From positions 1 through 45,534 of the forward strand of contig JBAYFX010000006.1 of NCBI GenBank assembly GCA_041666965.1: a DNA stretch of 45,534 nucleotides, read 5' to 3'. The translations under genes were made by a program, and so were the position numbers. Every line of letters starts with the position of its first letter. The first letter of the stretch is position 1. Under the pieces are notes generated by a model. That model was given only the letters and a program-made list of their open reading frames with translations, was not told the DNA's origin and made no database searches. The DNA is from JBAYFX01 sp041666965. Lineage in GTDB: Bacteria > Patescibacteriota > Microgenomatia > UBA12405. Positions 6,420-14,456 of this stretch are shown here, piece by piece.

Positions 6420-7965
6420 TTCTACTTTTAACTTCTACTACTGCTACTTCCTGGCCAACTGGTACCCCAACCTCTCTTGGGCTCCAACCCAATGCCGTTT
6501 TAATAAACGGCCAAAAAATTAAAATATTAAAACTTACCCAAGCGATATTGGTCACCACCCCCGCACTCAGTCCCTCCCGGTACATGGCTACCAAAAACCC
6601 AATCATCGATAATCCCACATAAGCCATATGAGGATAAGCCAAAGCCGAATAATCACCATTTTGTTTTGTTTTTGGGGTCACCGAAAAACCCATTTTTTTA
6701 CCGGTTATCACCGAGATTAAAGCAATAATTTGCAGCCACCAAGACGAGTATGAAAATGAAATCGCCCTAAAAGTCAGCCTACCTCTGGAAATACTGTTTA
6801 TTATCAAAAAAGTTAACAAAATGTAGGGAATAAAATAAAAGGCGAAATTGCTCGAGCTGGTTTTTACCGGAGAAATCCCGGTCATTAGAAAAAACAATGG
6901 AACCGCAATATCAACAAATACAATAATTCCATTTAGATAATATAATGCCGAAAATATATACTGCCATTTTTGCCCCCAGCTTAAACCTTTCATAAACAGG
7001 GGATTTTGGGCAAACAATACTTCCAGGCTGCCTCTGGCCCACCTCAATTGCTGTTTGTAGTAAGACATTAAATCTTCCGGTGCCAAACCCTTAGCTAAAA
7101 TTTCCGTAGTGTATCGGGAAGTCCATCCCGCCTGGTGAACCTTAACTGAAGTCACAAAATCTTCCGCAATATTTGTTTCATTTAATCCCCCCACTCCCAC
7201 CAACGCTTCTCGTTTAATTAAAAAATTTGTCCCACAAATAAAAGCACTGTTTAACTGTCCTTTTCCGGCCATTATCGGCCCAAAAAAAAACTCTTGTTGT
7301 TGCCAAGCGCCCCGGGTCACCTCATTTTCCCGACTATTTTGGTAAAACTGAGGGCTTTGAACAAACCCAATTTCTGGCCGGTCAAAATAAGATAAAAGCG
7401 TTTTTAAATATTCTTTTTGAGGTATCATGTCCGCATCCAAAATCGTCACGTATTCACCCTCAGTCAGTCTCAGCCCGTTATTAACATTTCCCGCCTTAGC
7501 CCCTCCTGGTATTTCTCTGGTTATACAATTTACCCCTTCTCTCAAAGCCAGATCCCTAATTTCTTCCCAATTATCCTTTTTAGCCACATACCCATCATTC
7601 AAAATAAATACTTTGTGGTTACCATAATCCATATCTCTGGCTGCCCGAACCGTTTTTTCCACTACCTCCACCGGTTCTCCGGCAACCGTAATAAACACAT
7701 CCACACTCGGTTGCTGTCCCAAATTCAATTCCCGCCTCAATACCAGTTGTTTCCTTTTGCCCCTCGACAATGGCCAAATGGTAATCCAAAACAAAAGAGA
7801 ACTGAGTACATGATAAACCTCAGTCCCAAACAATAGTCCATACATTACCTTATTGTCACCGTTATCCCAGTTTAACCACCAGCTAAAATAAATCAAAGTC
7901 ACCAGCACAGCCCCAACCAGCCAACTTCTTTCCACTTTCCCCACCACCAATCGCTTAGTTTTCAT
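6412..7965 (-). CDS. cellulose synthase-like processive glycosyltransferase (GT2)
   Basis: 517 aa. Two N-terminal transmembrane helices, a cytosolic GT-A domain (about 75-325) and several C-terminal helices. The processive GT2 motifs are present in order: NDG (123-125, in place of the usual DDG), DAD (177-179), AED (267-269, the TED-type catalytic base) and QQLRW (305-309). BcsA proteins are about 870 aa with a C-terminal PilZ domain. This one stops after the membrane helices, so the usual c-di-GMP gate is absent. It overlaps the GH8 gene by 11 nt. The product is probably a beta-linked glucan or related polymer, not proven to be cellulose. Confidence 0.85.
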   Translation of the reverse strand: MKTKRLVVGKVERSWLVGAVLVTLIYFSWWLNWDNGDNKVMYGLLFGTEVYHVLSSLLFWITIWPLSRGKRKQLVLRRELNLGQQPSVDVFITVAGEPVEVVEKTVRAARDMDYGNHKVFILNDGYVAKKDNWEEIRDLALREGVNCITREIPGGAKAGNVNNGLRLTEGEYVTILDADMIPQKEYLKTLLSYFDRPEIGFVQSPQFYQNSRENEVTRGAWQQQEFFFGPIMAGKGQLNSAFICGTNFLIKREALVGVGGLNETNIAEDFVTSVKVHQAGWTSRYTTEILAKGLAPEDLMSYYKQQLRWARGSLEVLFAQNPLFMKGLSWGQKWQYIFSALYYLNGIIVFVDIAVPLFFLMTGISPVKTSSSNFAFYFIPYILLTFLIINSISRGRLTFRAISFSYSSWWLQIIALISVITGKKMGFSVTPKTKQNGDYSALAYPHMAYVGLSMIGFLVAMYREGLSAGVVTNIAWVSFNILIFWPFIKTALGWSPREVGVPVGQEVAVVEVKSRNG

Positions 7966-9142
7966 TCCATTTTAAACTCTGATTAAACAAGGCTACCCCA
8001 AACCACAGCCAATTTTGCTCATAATAAGGCAAGTCTTCTCGAAAATTTGACCGGTCCAGCGAATACAAGTTGATAATTTTCTCCTCATACATCCGCTTAG
8101 CCATCTTTTTGTCAGTTTGAGCCAGCACGCTTATTGCTGTCGCGTACATTACCGGGTTCTCCACTTTACTCGCTGGCACTCCGTCATGAGCCCAAACAGA
8201 TGGCAAGAGTCCAAAATCCTTATAATAGTTTTTTATGCTCTCAAAGTTCAAAGTTAAATATTGATAAGCCCTGGTGTCAGCTGACACCTGATAATCAAAA
8301 GCCACCCGCCAGGGAACCCTCACCGCATCATAGGAATAATTTGTATTCATCCCCCCATCCCTCCCGGGTAACAACCCTCCATTTTTCAAATTCAAAATAA
8401 ACCAATTCGGCGGTAACCCGCCACTACTACCCTTATCAAGCGTTTCCCTTGTTACATCATTTAAAATTTCATAACTTGAATCTATTAGATTTGTCCAATC
8501 ATGTTTTTCATCAATTTTGGCAAATTCCCGCCAGGCATAGTAAACAAAATACGATGGGTTAATCACTGCCTCAGTTTCAGTAATTGCCCAATTTCCGGCT
8601 ACCAAGTACCGCTTATCAGCATATGCCACCGTTTCCTTCTCCCAAATATCGTTAATTATTTTTAAAGCCTCCGTCAAATAGGCCGGTTCGTTCCACCTAC
8701 GCGCCGCCAGCACCAAAGCGTAAGCAATGTCGTTGTCTGCGTCTGAAGCTGAATTTCCTCCCCCTCCTCCCACAAATCCCCCCTCCCCGTTTGGACCGAC
8801 TGCCCACTTCCAACCAAACAAGTCATCCTCTTTCCGCTTTAAATTATTTACAGTCCACCGCCATACCCGCTCAAAAGTCGGTCGGTCGTCAGCCCATACT
8901 GACCGCAGCAGTGCATAACTTTGCCCTTCAGACGTAGTAATTCCCCCCCCACCTTGGTCAACCACCCTTCCGGTAGTGTCCATAAACTGACTTTTGTATT
9001 TATCCCACGAGGACATTAATAAGGTGTAATTGGAAAAATACTGTTCGTTGGTAGCTTTCTTTTGGTTATAAATACTTATTCCTAAAAGCACAATCGCCGC
9101 CAATACCAAACCCCCTCCAAATATATTTCCCCATATTCTCAT
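7955..9142 (-). CDS. glycoside hydrolase family 8 endoglucanase, membrane-anchored (BcsZ-like)
   Basis: 395 aa. An N-terminal signal anchor (about 8-25) precedes an alpha6/alpha6-type catalytic domain. TTSEGQSYAL carries the general acid Glu72, and SASDADNDIAYAL carries the acidic cluster at 134-138 that includes the family's base. YSYDAVRVPW is also typical of GH8. In bacterial cellulose operons the GH8 enzyme BcsZ trims the nascent polymer. The placement directly before a cellulose synthase-like GT2 (11-nt overlap) and after a small exported protein (ATGA overlap) supports the same job here. Confidence 0.85.
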   Translation of the reverse strand: MRIWGNIFGGGLVLAAIVLLGISIYNQKKATNEQYFSNYTLLMSSWDKYKSQFMDTTGRVVDQGGGGITTSEGQSYALLRSVWADDRPTFERVWRWTVNNLKRKEDDLFGWKWAVGPNGEGGFVGGGGGNSASDADNDIAYALVLAARRWNEPAYLTEALKIINDIWEKETVAYADKRYLVAGNWAITETEAVINPSYFVYYAWREFAKIDEKHDWTNLIDSSYEILNDVTRETLDKGSSGGLPPNWFILNLKNGGLLPGRDGGMNTNYSYDAVRVPWRVAFDYQVSADTRAYQYLTLNFESIKNYYKDFGLLPSVWAHDGVPASKVENPVMYATAISVLAQTDKKMAKRMYEEKIINLYSLDRSNFREDLPYYEQNWLWFGVALFNQSLKWNEN

Positions 9143-9477
9143 TCTTGAGTTTCAACAAAATTGTTAACCCCTAATTGAGTTCGGGGAAATACCAAACCCT
9201 TGGCAATTTGAGCCATCTGAGTGGCTACCACCAAGGTTAATCCCCAATACCCCGTAACTAAAGATGCTAGTTCTAGCCTTTTTGCCCAAACAATTCGCAT
9301 ATTTTCATACCAATAATAGTTGGTGTTAGCAAATTCTTCCACCCTTCCGGTAGGTACACTCATGGTTTGTGGCGCTTTACTTTCCTTAATACTTAAGACA
9401 GTTGTCTTTTGCGCCCACGTCTTTATGGGTACACCCAAAAACAACAACAGAGCCATAGCAAGGAAGGTTTTCAGCAT
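9139..9477 (-). CDS. small exported or membrane protein opening the polysaccharide operon
   Basis: 112 aa. Signal peptide (LAMALLLFLGVPIKTWAQ), a short mature segment, then a second hydrophobic stretch (about 70-88, LVTGYWGLTLVVATQMAQIA). The stop overlaps the start of the GH8 gene as ATGA. There is no recognised domain. By position it could be an accessory subunit of the polymer synthase, but nothing in the sequence shows this. Confidence 0.65.
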   Translation of the reverse strand: MLKTFLAMALLLFLGVPIKTWAQKTTVLSIKESKAPQTMSVPTGRVEEFANTNYYWYENMRIVWAKRLELASLVTGYWGLTLVVATQMAQIAKGLVFPRTQLGVNNFVETQE

Positions 9478-9546
9478 GGGTAACTATAAGTGACTGTTTA
9501 CACATCCCCTAAATATCCCGGTAAGAGATCAGTAAACCTTCTTTTT

Positions 9547-9588
9547 ACCCTTGCCCTTCCTCAAGGGAAAGGGTAGGGTTAGGGTTTT
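9547..9588 (+). repeat. element B copy in a divergent intergenic region
   Basis: A CCCTTCC/AAGGGAAAGGG hairpin is followed by GGGAAAGGGTAGGGTTAGGG, four G-runs with 2-3-nt loops. It sits between the start of the polysaccharide operon (9477) and the thrS leader (9614), ending 14 nt upstream of the -10 box at 9603. Confidence 0.7.
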
Positions 9589-9602
9589 ATTTGTTATTTT
9601 GC

Positions 9603-9608
9603 TAAAAT
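9603..9608 (+). promoter_or_regulatory. -10 element of the thrS leader
   Basis: TAAAAT ends 5 nt before the ATG of the candidate leader peptide at 9614, the same geometry as other leaderless starts in the window. No clear -35 is seen; the upstream sequence is the tail of element B. Confidence 0.5.
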
Positions 9609-9613
9609 ACACC

Positions 9614-9685
9614 ATGTACTTAGTTTGTATCAATTCGGCCACTACTACTTGGCCTGTTACGGGCTCTCCCCTCAGGCATGTCTAA
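9614..9685 (+). CDS. candidate threonine-rich leader peptide of thrS
   Basis: A 23-codon reading frame (MYLVCINSATTTWPVTGSPL, then RHV) begins 5 nt after a TAAAAT box and ends 23 nt before the thrS ATG. It contains three consecutive ACT Thr codons and a fourth nearby, directly upstream of the threonyl-tRNA synthetase gene. The Thr codons lie in a small hairpin loop (GGCCA/TGGCC around CTACTACT). Threonine starvation could stall ribosomes there and change thrS expression. No clear terminator hairpin with a T-run follows, so the mechanism could be translational. The call rests on position and composition only. Confidence 0.45.
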   Translation: MYLVCINSATTTWPVTGSPLRHV

Positions 9686-9708
9686 CCCCCTTTATTATTT
9701 TTCTTTCT

Positions 9709-11484
9709 ATGTCTTCAAATAATTCTTCTTTAATTCCGCTTCGTCATAGTGCCGAGCACGTCTTAACTCAAGCCATGGTCAACCTTTATGGCCCTGACTC
9801 TTTTTATATGGCCATGGGTCCGGCCACCCCTGAGGGTTTTTACTTTGACTTCGAACCTCTCAACGGACTTAAAATCTCCGAAGATGATTTTCCCGCCCTT
9901 GAGGCCGAAATGGCCAAAATCGTTAAGTCAGCTCTCCCCATAACTCGGGAAGAAATAAGTCTAGACGAAGCCAAAAAAATGTTTGCCTCAAACCCGTACA
10001 AAATGGAGTGGCTTAATTCCATTGAAGGGCGAGGAGAGGTCATCAGTATTTACAAAACCGGCGAGTCTTTTGTTGATCTTTGTGCCGGCCCCCATGTTGC
10101 CACAACTGGCGATATTAAAGCATTCAAACTTCTCTCCATTGCTGGAGCCTACTGGCATGGTGACGAGAAAAATAAAATGCTTACCCGCATTTACGGCACT
10201 GCTTTTAACTCCCAAGAAGAACTAGAACAATATTTATTAATGCTTGAAGAAGCAAAAAAGCGCGACCACCGCAAACTGGGTAAAGATCTAAATATCTATT
10301 TTTATGATGATGAAATCGGTCAAGGCCTGCCACTTTGGTTACCAAATGGTGGTGTTGTCATAGAAGAACTGGAAAAATTAGCCAAAGAAACTGAAGATAA
10401 AGATGGTTATTTGCGGGTAAAAACTCCCCATATTACCAAAGAAAATCTTTTTATTAAAAGCGGACACCTCCCTTATTACGCCGAAAGTATGTACCCTCCC
10501 ATGGAAGTTGATGGGGAAAAATACTACCTTAAACCCATGAATTGTCCTTTCCATCATAAAATCTTTGGACATACCCCGCGCAGTTATCGTGATTTACCCT
10601 TAAAGTTAGCCGAATATGGTACTTGTTACCGTTACGAAAAAAGTGGTGAACTCTTCGGCCTAATGCGAGTCCGCTCCATGCAAATGAACGATGCCCATAT
10701 CTACTGTACCGAAGCCCAGTTTGAAAAAACTTTTATGGACGTTATTAAAATGTATCTTTATTACTTTGAGGTTTTTGGTGTGGAGAAATACATCATGCGT
10801 TTCAGTACCTACTCAAAAGATGGTCTAGGTAAAAAATATATCGACAACGAAGCATTATGGATTAAAACCGAAAACATGGTTCGTCAGTGCCTCACCAACG
10901 GTAAGGTAAATTTCATTGAAGTTGCCAATGAAGCGGCTTTCTATGGCCCCAAAATCGATGTTCAAATTTACTCAGCTATTGGCAAAGAATTTACACTAGC
11001 TACCAACCAAGTAGATTTTGCCGTCCCCTCACGTTTTGATCTTCACTATACCAATGCCGAAGGTCAGCCGGAAACGCCCCTATGTATTCACCGAGCGCCT
11101 TTAAGCACCCACGAAAGAATGATTGGCTTCCTACTTGAGCATTTTGGAGGTAATTTTCCTCTCTGGCTTAGTCCGGTCCAGGTCAGTTTAATTCCCATTA
11201 CCGACGCTCAACACGACTATGCTCTCAAACTTAAGGCTCAGCTAGAAGAGAAGGGGATTCGGGTCAATGTTGATTTGCGCCCCGAAAAAATGCAGGGTAA
11301 AATCCGCGACGCTCAACTTCAAAAGGTCCCCTACATGTTAATCATCGGTGGCCGTGAGGTCGAAAACAACCAAGTCTCGGTGCGTCAGCGTGACGGTCAG
11401 GACCTTGGCGCCATGCCAGTAACAACTTTTATCGATACCATCGGAAAACAAATCACCTCAAAAAGTTTAAGTCTGATAAAATAA
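9709..11484 (+). CDS. thrS: threonyl-tRNA synthetase without TGS domain
   Basis: 591 aa from the ATG at 9709. The protein begins directly in the second additional (editing) domain: RHSAEH gives the HxxxH pair, DLCAGPH holds the editing cysteine, and YWHGDEKNKMLTRIYGTA is highly conserved. The class II core has PMNCPFHH, the GLMRVRSMQMNDAH motif 2 region and APLSTHERMIGFLLEH motif 3, followed by the anticodon-binding domain (PVQVSLIPI to the end). The N-terminal TGS domain of the 640-aa enzymes is absent. A longer in-frame start at 9625 (TTG) was rejected because the extra residues are not ThrRS-like. It heads the classical thrS-infC-rpmI-rplT order. Confidence 0.95.
   Translation: MSSNNSSLIPLRHSAEHVLTQAMVNLYGPDSFYMAMGPATPEGFYFDFEPLNGLKISEDDFPALEAEMAKIVKSALPITREEISLDEAKKMFASNPYKMEWLNSIEGRGEVISIYKTGESFVDLCAGPHVATTGDIKAFKLLSIAGAYWHGDEKNKMLTRIYGTAFNSQEELEQYLLMLEEAKKRDHRKLGKDLNIYFYDDEIGQGLPLWLPNGGVVIEELEKLAKETEDKDGYLRVKTPHITKENLFIKSGHLPYYAESMYPPMEVDGEKYYLKPMNCPFHHKIFGHTPRSYRDLPLKLAEYGTCYRYEKSGELFGLMRVRSMQMNDAHIYCTEAQFEKTFMDVIKMYLYYFEVFGVEKYIMRFSTYSKDGLGKKYIDNEALWIKTENMVRQCLTNGKVNFIEVANEAAFYGPKIDVQIYSAIGKEFTLATNQVDFAVPSRFDLHYTNAEGQPETPLCIHRAPLSTHERMIGFLLEHFGGNFPLWLSPVQVSLIPITDAQHDYALKLKAQLEEKGIRVNVDLRPEKMQGKIRDAQLQKVPYMLIIGGREVENNQVSVRQRDGQDLGAMPVTTFIDTIGKQITSKSLSLIK
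11477..11482 (+). promoter_or_regulatory. -10 element overlapping the thrS stop, for infC
   Basis: TAAAAT (11477-11482) overlaps the last thrS codons and ends 5 nt before the infC ATG. A very similar string (GATAAAATAGGCC) precedes the gene at 3680, and GATATAATAGGCC precedes rpmF at 19196. An internal leaderless promoter is likely. Confidence 0.45.
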
Positions 11485-11487
11485 GCC

Positions 11488-12033
11488 ATGGCCACTTACA
11501 GGAAACTGAATGTTCCCAAAATTAATTATCGGATCAACCACCAAATTTTGGCGCCTCAAATTCGTTTAATCGACGAAGATGCCCGACAAATTGGCGTTAT
11601 GCCTATCGCCGAGGCTCGCGCACAAGCCACTGATTCCGGCTTGGACCTGGTCGAAATTGCCCCCAAAGCCGTCCCACCGGTCGTCAAACTCATAGATTTC
11701 TCCAAATTCCGTTACCAGGAAGCAAAAAAACTCAAAGCCGAAAAGAGGGGAGTTAAGGGCGGCGAGCTTAAAGAGGTTCAAATGACCCCCTTTATCAGCC
11801 TCAATGATTTCGATACCCGGGTCAAAAAAACCCGTGAGTTTCTGACTACTGGAAATAAAGTCAAATTGAGTATAAAATTCCAAGGTCGCCAAATTACCCG
11901 TAAGGAGTTTGGATATCAGTTAATTGAGCGTTTTACCTCTCAGTTGGCCGATCTGGGTAATCCCGAAGGGGAAGCCAAATTAATTGGTAAACAGCTGGTG
12001 TTCACCATCGCCCCAGCCAAAAAGAAAAAATGA
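11488..12033 (+). CDS. infC: translation initiation factor IF-3
   Basis: 181 aa, usual length. The N-terminal domain (INHQI...LIDEDARQIGVMPIAEARAQA...DLVEIAP) and the C-terminal domain (KEVQMTPFISLNDFDTRVKKTREFL...KVKLSIKFQGRQITRKEFG) are both complete. IF-3 binds the 30S subunit and controls start-codon choice. Its role may be unusual here because many mRNAs appear leaderless, and IF-3 is known in other bacteria to disfavour leaderless starts. The gene overlaps rpmI by ATGA. Confidence 0.95.
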   Translation: MATYRKLNVPKINYRINHQILAPQIRLIDEDARQIGVMPIAEARAQATDSGLDLVEIAPKAVPPVVKLIDFSKFRYQEAKKLKAEKRGVKGGELKEVQMTPFISLNDFDTRVKKTREFLTTGNKVKLSIKFQGRQITRKEFGYQLIERFTSQLADLGNPEGEAKLIGKQLVFTIAPAKKKK

Positions 12034-12236
12034 AATCAACATCTCGAAAATTAAGAATTCGAAAATCAATCAGCAACCGTTTCGAAGTTACCAAAAACGG
12101 CAAGGTTCTCCGCCGTTCCGCTTTCAACCGTCATCTTCGTAGCAACAAAAGTAAAAAACAATTACGGCGTCTGAAAGGTAAAAAACCAGTATTAGCCCGT
12201 TTCGCATTAAAAGTTAAACGTCTGTTAGGACGCTAA
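12030..12236 (+). CDS. rpmI: 50S ribosomal protein L35
   Basis: 68 aa, very basic, with the typical KSTSRKLRIRKSISNRFEVTK start and HLRSNKSKKQLRRLKGK core. It shares ATGA with the end of infC and is followed after 6 nt by rplT, the conserved gene order. It is a structural component of the large ribosomal subunit. Confidence 0.95.
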   Translation: MKSTSRKLRIRKSISNRFEVTKNGKVLRRSAFNRHLRSNKSKKQLRRLKGKKPVLARFALKVKRLLGR

Positions 12237-12242
12237 ACCCCC

Positions 12243-12587
12243 ATGAGAGTCAAAACCGGCACCGTTAGGCGCCAAGCCCACAAAAAAATTCTTGATCAAG
12301 CCAAAGGTTTTTGGATGACCCGCCACAAGCGGTTTAAAGTCGCCAAACAAGCTGTTTATCACGCTGGCCAATACGCCTATAACGGCCGTCGCATCCGCCG
12401 CCGTGATCTCCGTCGCCTCTGGATTGTCCGCATCAACGCTGCTTTAACTCCTTTTAACATTCGCTACTCTGCTTTCATCAATTTAGCCAAAACCAAAAAC
12501 ATTCTTTTGGACCGCAAAACCCTAGCTAATTTGATTGTCACCGATCCTGCTGCCTTCAAAGCCGTCATGACCCAAATCCAGCAATAG
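12243..12587 (+). CDS. rplT: 50S ribosomal protein L20
   Basis: 114 aa, full length. Recognised from AHKKILDQAKGF, the basic RRRDLRRLWIVRINAA block and the ALTPFNIRYSAFINLAK stretch. L20 is an early assembly protein of the large subunit and autoregulates its operon in several bacteria. I could not identify an L20-binding leader here. The gene ends the operon; element A begins about 10 nt later and may serve as the 3' boundary. Confidence 0.95.
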   Translation: MRVKTGTVRRQAHKKILDQAKGFWMTRHKRFKVAKQAVYHAGQYAYNGRRIRRRDLRRLWIVRINAALTPFNIRYSAFINLAKTKNILLDRKTLANLIVTDPAAFKAVMTQIQQ

Positions 12588-12596
12588 TTTTTTCTT

Positions 12597-12662
12597 TGTC
12601 ATCCCGCCTGCCCGCCTAAACTGCGAAGCTGTTGGCGGGAGCCTAGGCGAAGGATCTCATTT
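12597..12662 (+). repeat. element A copy with nested hairpin after rplT
   Basis: TTTGTCATCCCGCC opens the element and GCGAAGGATCTCAT closes it. In the centre CCCGCC pairs with GGCGGG around a loop that itself contains a small palindrome (GCGAAGC-like). It directly follows rplT and may terminate that transcript on the plus strand. The rest of the gap up to 12755 carries a partial AT-rich promoter-like stretch (TATAAA at 12741, 8 nt before the next ATG). Confidence 0.55.
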
Positions 12663-12754
12663 GCTAAGATTATCGAAAAGTCATTCTGCCTCGTCCGAAT
12701 CAAGAACTTCGTTTTGCGTGATATCATATAGAACAATACTTATAAACTAACTTT

Positions 12755-13756
12755 ATGAGTCTAGGACCAGAATACCGCCCAAATGCCGATTTAGAATATA
12801 ATCAAACCCCTTCCTGTACAGCCGAAGCGCTACTTGCTCTCCGTGCTTCACCCTTTCCCTTTCAGTTGTTACCTTATTTATCCCGTCGTTTCCCTCGCCA
12901 ACATCACTATCAGCTCAACGAGGCAGCCACCTTAAAACAAGACTTAAATTGTCCAACAAAAGATACCGTTGCCTTAGCCCAAATTACCTGGAGCAGAACA
13001 CCCAAAATGATGCAGCACCTCCAATTAGTTAGGCATATGGGTCTAAACGATTCTGGCTTGGTAAATAACGCTCTTGATAGTTTTGAAGAAAATCTATTAG
13101 CCTGGATCCCAGGTGATCCGGACCAGCCAATTAATCGAAGACAGCTTCAATATTGCAGTTATTATGCTGTTAGAGCAGTTTACACAGACTTGGCCCACCT
13201 TCATGGAGTTGGGTTGAAATATTTTTATCAAGTCAACAGTTACTATCAAGCCAGAGATGCATTTCTTAATACCCATGGTTATGACGCCAATCAAAACGAT
13301 AATCTGAAGTTAAGAGAGTTATGGGAAAATCAAGATGTTATTAAAACACGTGCCAACAGAGAACAATCGCCAACCACCCCCCCTTTCCGGCCAAAGTTTG
13401 ATTTAATTAACCGTGCCTATCATATCAACTGCGGCTCAACCATAACCGATAGCTCAGAAAGGACTCCAGACGACCCTGTCCTTCAAGCTGAAATTGGCGA
13501 AAGAAACCAAGTTATTGCTCAAGTCCTTACTAAACTGTTTCATCCAAGACAAATTCGAGTGTTAATCTACCGCTGGGGTCTTTTTGGCCAACCTCGCCTG
13601 CCTTACAGGGAAATCGGTCAGATGATTGGTGTAAAAAGACAATGTTTATTCCAAATTGGTGAATCAAGACAAAATGTATTTCAGATTGAAGCTAACGCAC
13701 TAAAACGTCTACAGCACCCTATATGCCAAAGAATTCTAAATGATTTCCGACCATAA
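12755..13756 (+). CDS. divergent sigma-70-like protein
   Basis: 333 aa. The C-terminal part (about 250-325) matches sigma region 4 in pattern: a LTKLFHPRQIRVLIYRWGLF helix-turn, then LPYREIGQMIGVKRQCLFQI as the helix-turn-helix, and ANALKRLQHP like the usual ALRKLRHP ending. The middle part (about 125-205) aligns by eye with regions 2.4 to 3.1 (YCSYYAVRAVY, then DNLKLRELWE). The conserved core-binding region 2.2 is not obvious and the first 80 residues look unique. It may be an alternative sigma factor or a derived regulator. The ATG lies 8 nt after a TATAAA box. Confidence 0.55.
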   Translation: MSLGPEYRPNADLEYNQTPSCTAEALLALRASPFPFQLLPYLSRRFPRQHHYQLNEAATLKQDLNCPTKDTVALAQITWSRTPKMMQHLQLVRHMGLNDSGLVNNALDSFEENLLAWIPGDPDQPINRRQLQYCSYYAVRAVYTDLAHLHGVGLKYFYQVNSYYQARDAFLNTHGYDANQNDNLKLRELWENQDVIKTRANREQSPTTPPFRPKFDLINRAYHINCGSTITDSSERTPDDPVLQAEIGERNQVIAQVLTKLFHPRQIRVLIYRWGLFGQPRLPYREIGQMIGVKRQCLFQIGESRQNVFQIEANALKRLQHPICQRILNDFRP

Positions 13757-13921
13757 ACATAACAATTAACTTGGCTAATTCTCTCTTGATAAACATTATT
13801 AATACTGCGCCAACACGCTCTCAATTTAGGTATGAACCACTTGCGCATCTGGCGGGTACGACATTCTTTAGATAGTAGTCTTCATTTCTCTGCTTTAAAA
13901 AACCTTTAGTTTTGATTTTGT

Positions 13922-13927
13922 TAAAAT
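13922..13927 (+). promoter_or_regulatory. -10 element of the Nudix gene
   Basis: TAAAAT ends 5 nt before the ATG at 13933. The 176-bp gap upstream (13757-13932) shows nothing else that I can support. Confidence 0.45.
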
Positions 13928-13932
13928 GATTT

Positions 13933-14373
13933 ATGGACTACCCCCGCCTGCCTCTAAAGGATTTTATGAGTATTTATCACAAAGTTCCCCGGGCCGCAGT
14001 TGACCTGATTGTCAAAACCGAAAAAGGAATTATTTTAACCAAACGGTCCATTCCACCTTACCTCGGAATGTGGCACATTCCCGGTGGCACTGTTTTGTTC
14101 AAAGAACCCCTAACTCATGCCATCGACCGTATCGCCCAGGAAGAACTCGGAATCAAAGTTAAAATTACAAATCTTTTGGGCATAGTTGAGTATTTTAATG
14201 ATGATGGCCGCCATACAATTTGTAATGAGTATTTGTTAACGATTAAGTCCGGTCAGCCAAGAGGCAGTGATCAGGGGAAAAACTGGGCCTATTTCACCAC
14301 TATACGGGAAAACATTATTCCCGAACAAGGAGACTTCCTTCAGAAACACAAAGCTGAACTATTGTTACATTAG
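13933..14373 (+). CDS. Nudix hydrolase, GDP-mannose mannosyl hydrolase-like
   Basis: 146 aa. The Nudix box starts at GGTVLFKE and continues through seven residues to RIAQEELGI. The Glu that normally follows the Arg (general base in MutT) is replaced by Ile. GDP-mannose mannosyl hydrolases also lack that Glu (they have Arg-Leu-Thr), and the flanking sequence fits them: a FMSIYHKVPRAAVDLIV start, KRSIPPYLGMWHIPGG, and a later DDGRHTICNEYLL. The likely substrate is therefore a GDP-sugar, not an oxidised nucleotide. It may feed or limit sugar donors for the nearby glycosyltransferases, which is inference. Confidence 0.75.
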   Translation: MDYPRLPLKDFMSIYHKVPRAAVDLIVKTEKGIILTKRSIPPYLGMWHIPGGTVLFKEPLTHAIDRIAQEELGIKVKITNLLGIVEYFNDDGRHTICNEYLLTIKSGQPRGSDQGKNWAYFTTIRENIIPEQGDFLQKHKAELLLH

Positions 14374-14456
14374 CACTCGCGTCTTCCGACTGCTAACCAA
14401 AGCTGGTTTTCAACTTTTACCCAAAAACAGGCTATATAACACTCTATTATTCTATA

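Noticed and set aside
7417..7836. Plus-strand frame opposite the GT2 catalytic domain
   Set aside because: The minus strand carries ordered GT2 motifs; the plus frame has no domain features.
9625..9708. In-frame TTG extension giving a 619-aa threonyl-tRNA synthetase
   Set aside because: The extra 28 residues are not like any ThrRS domain, and the stretch is better explained by the short Thr-codon frame in another phase. The ATG at 9709 begins the conserved part.
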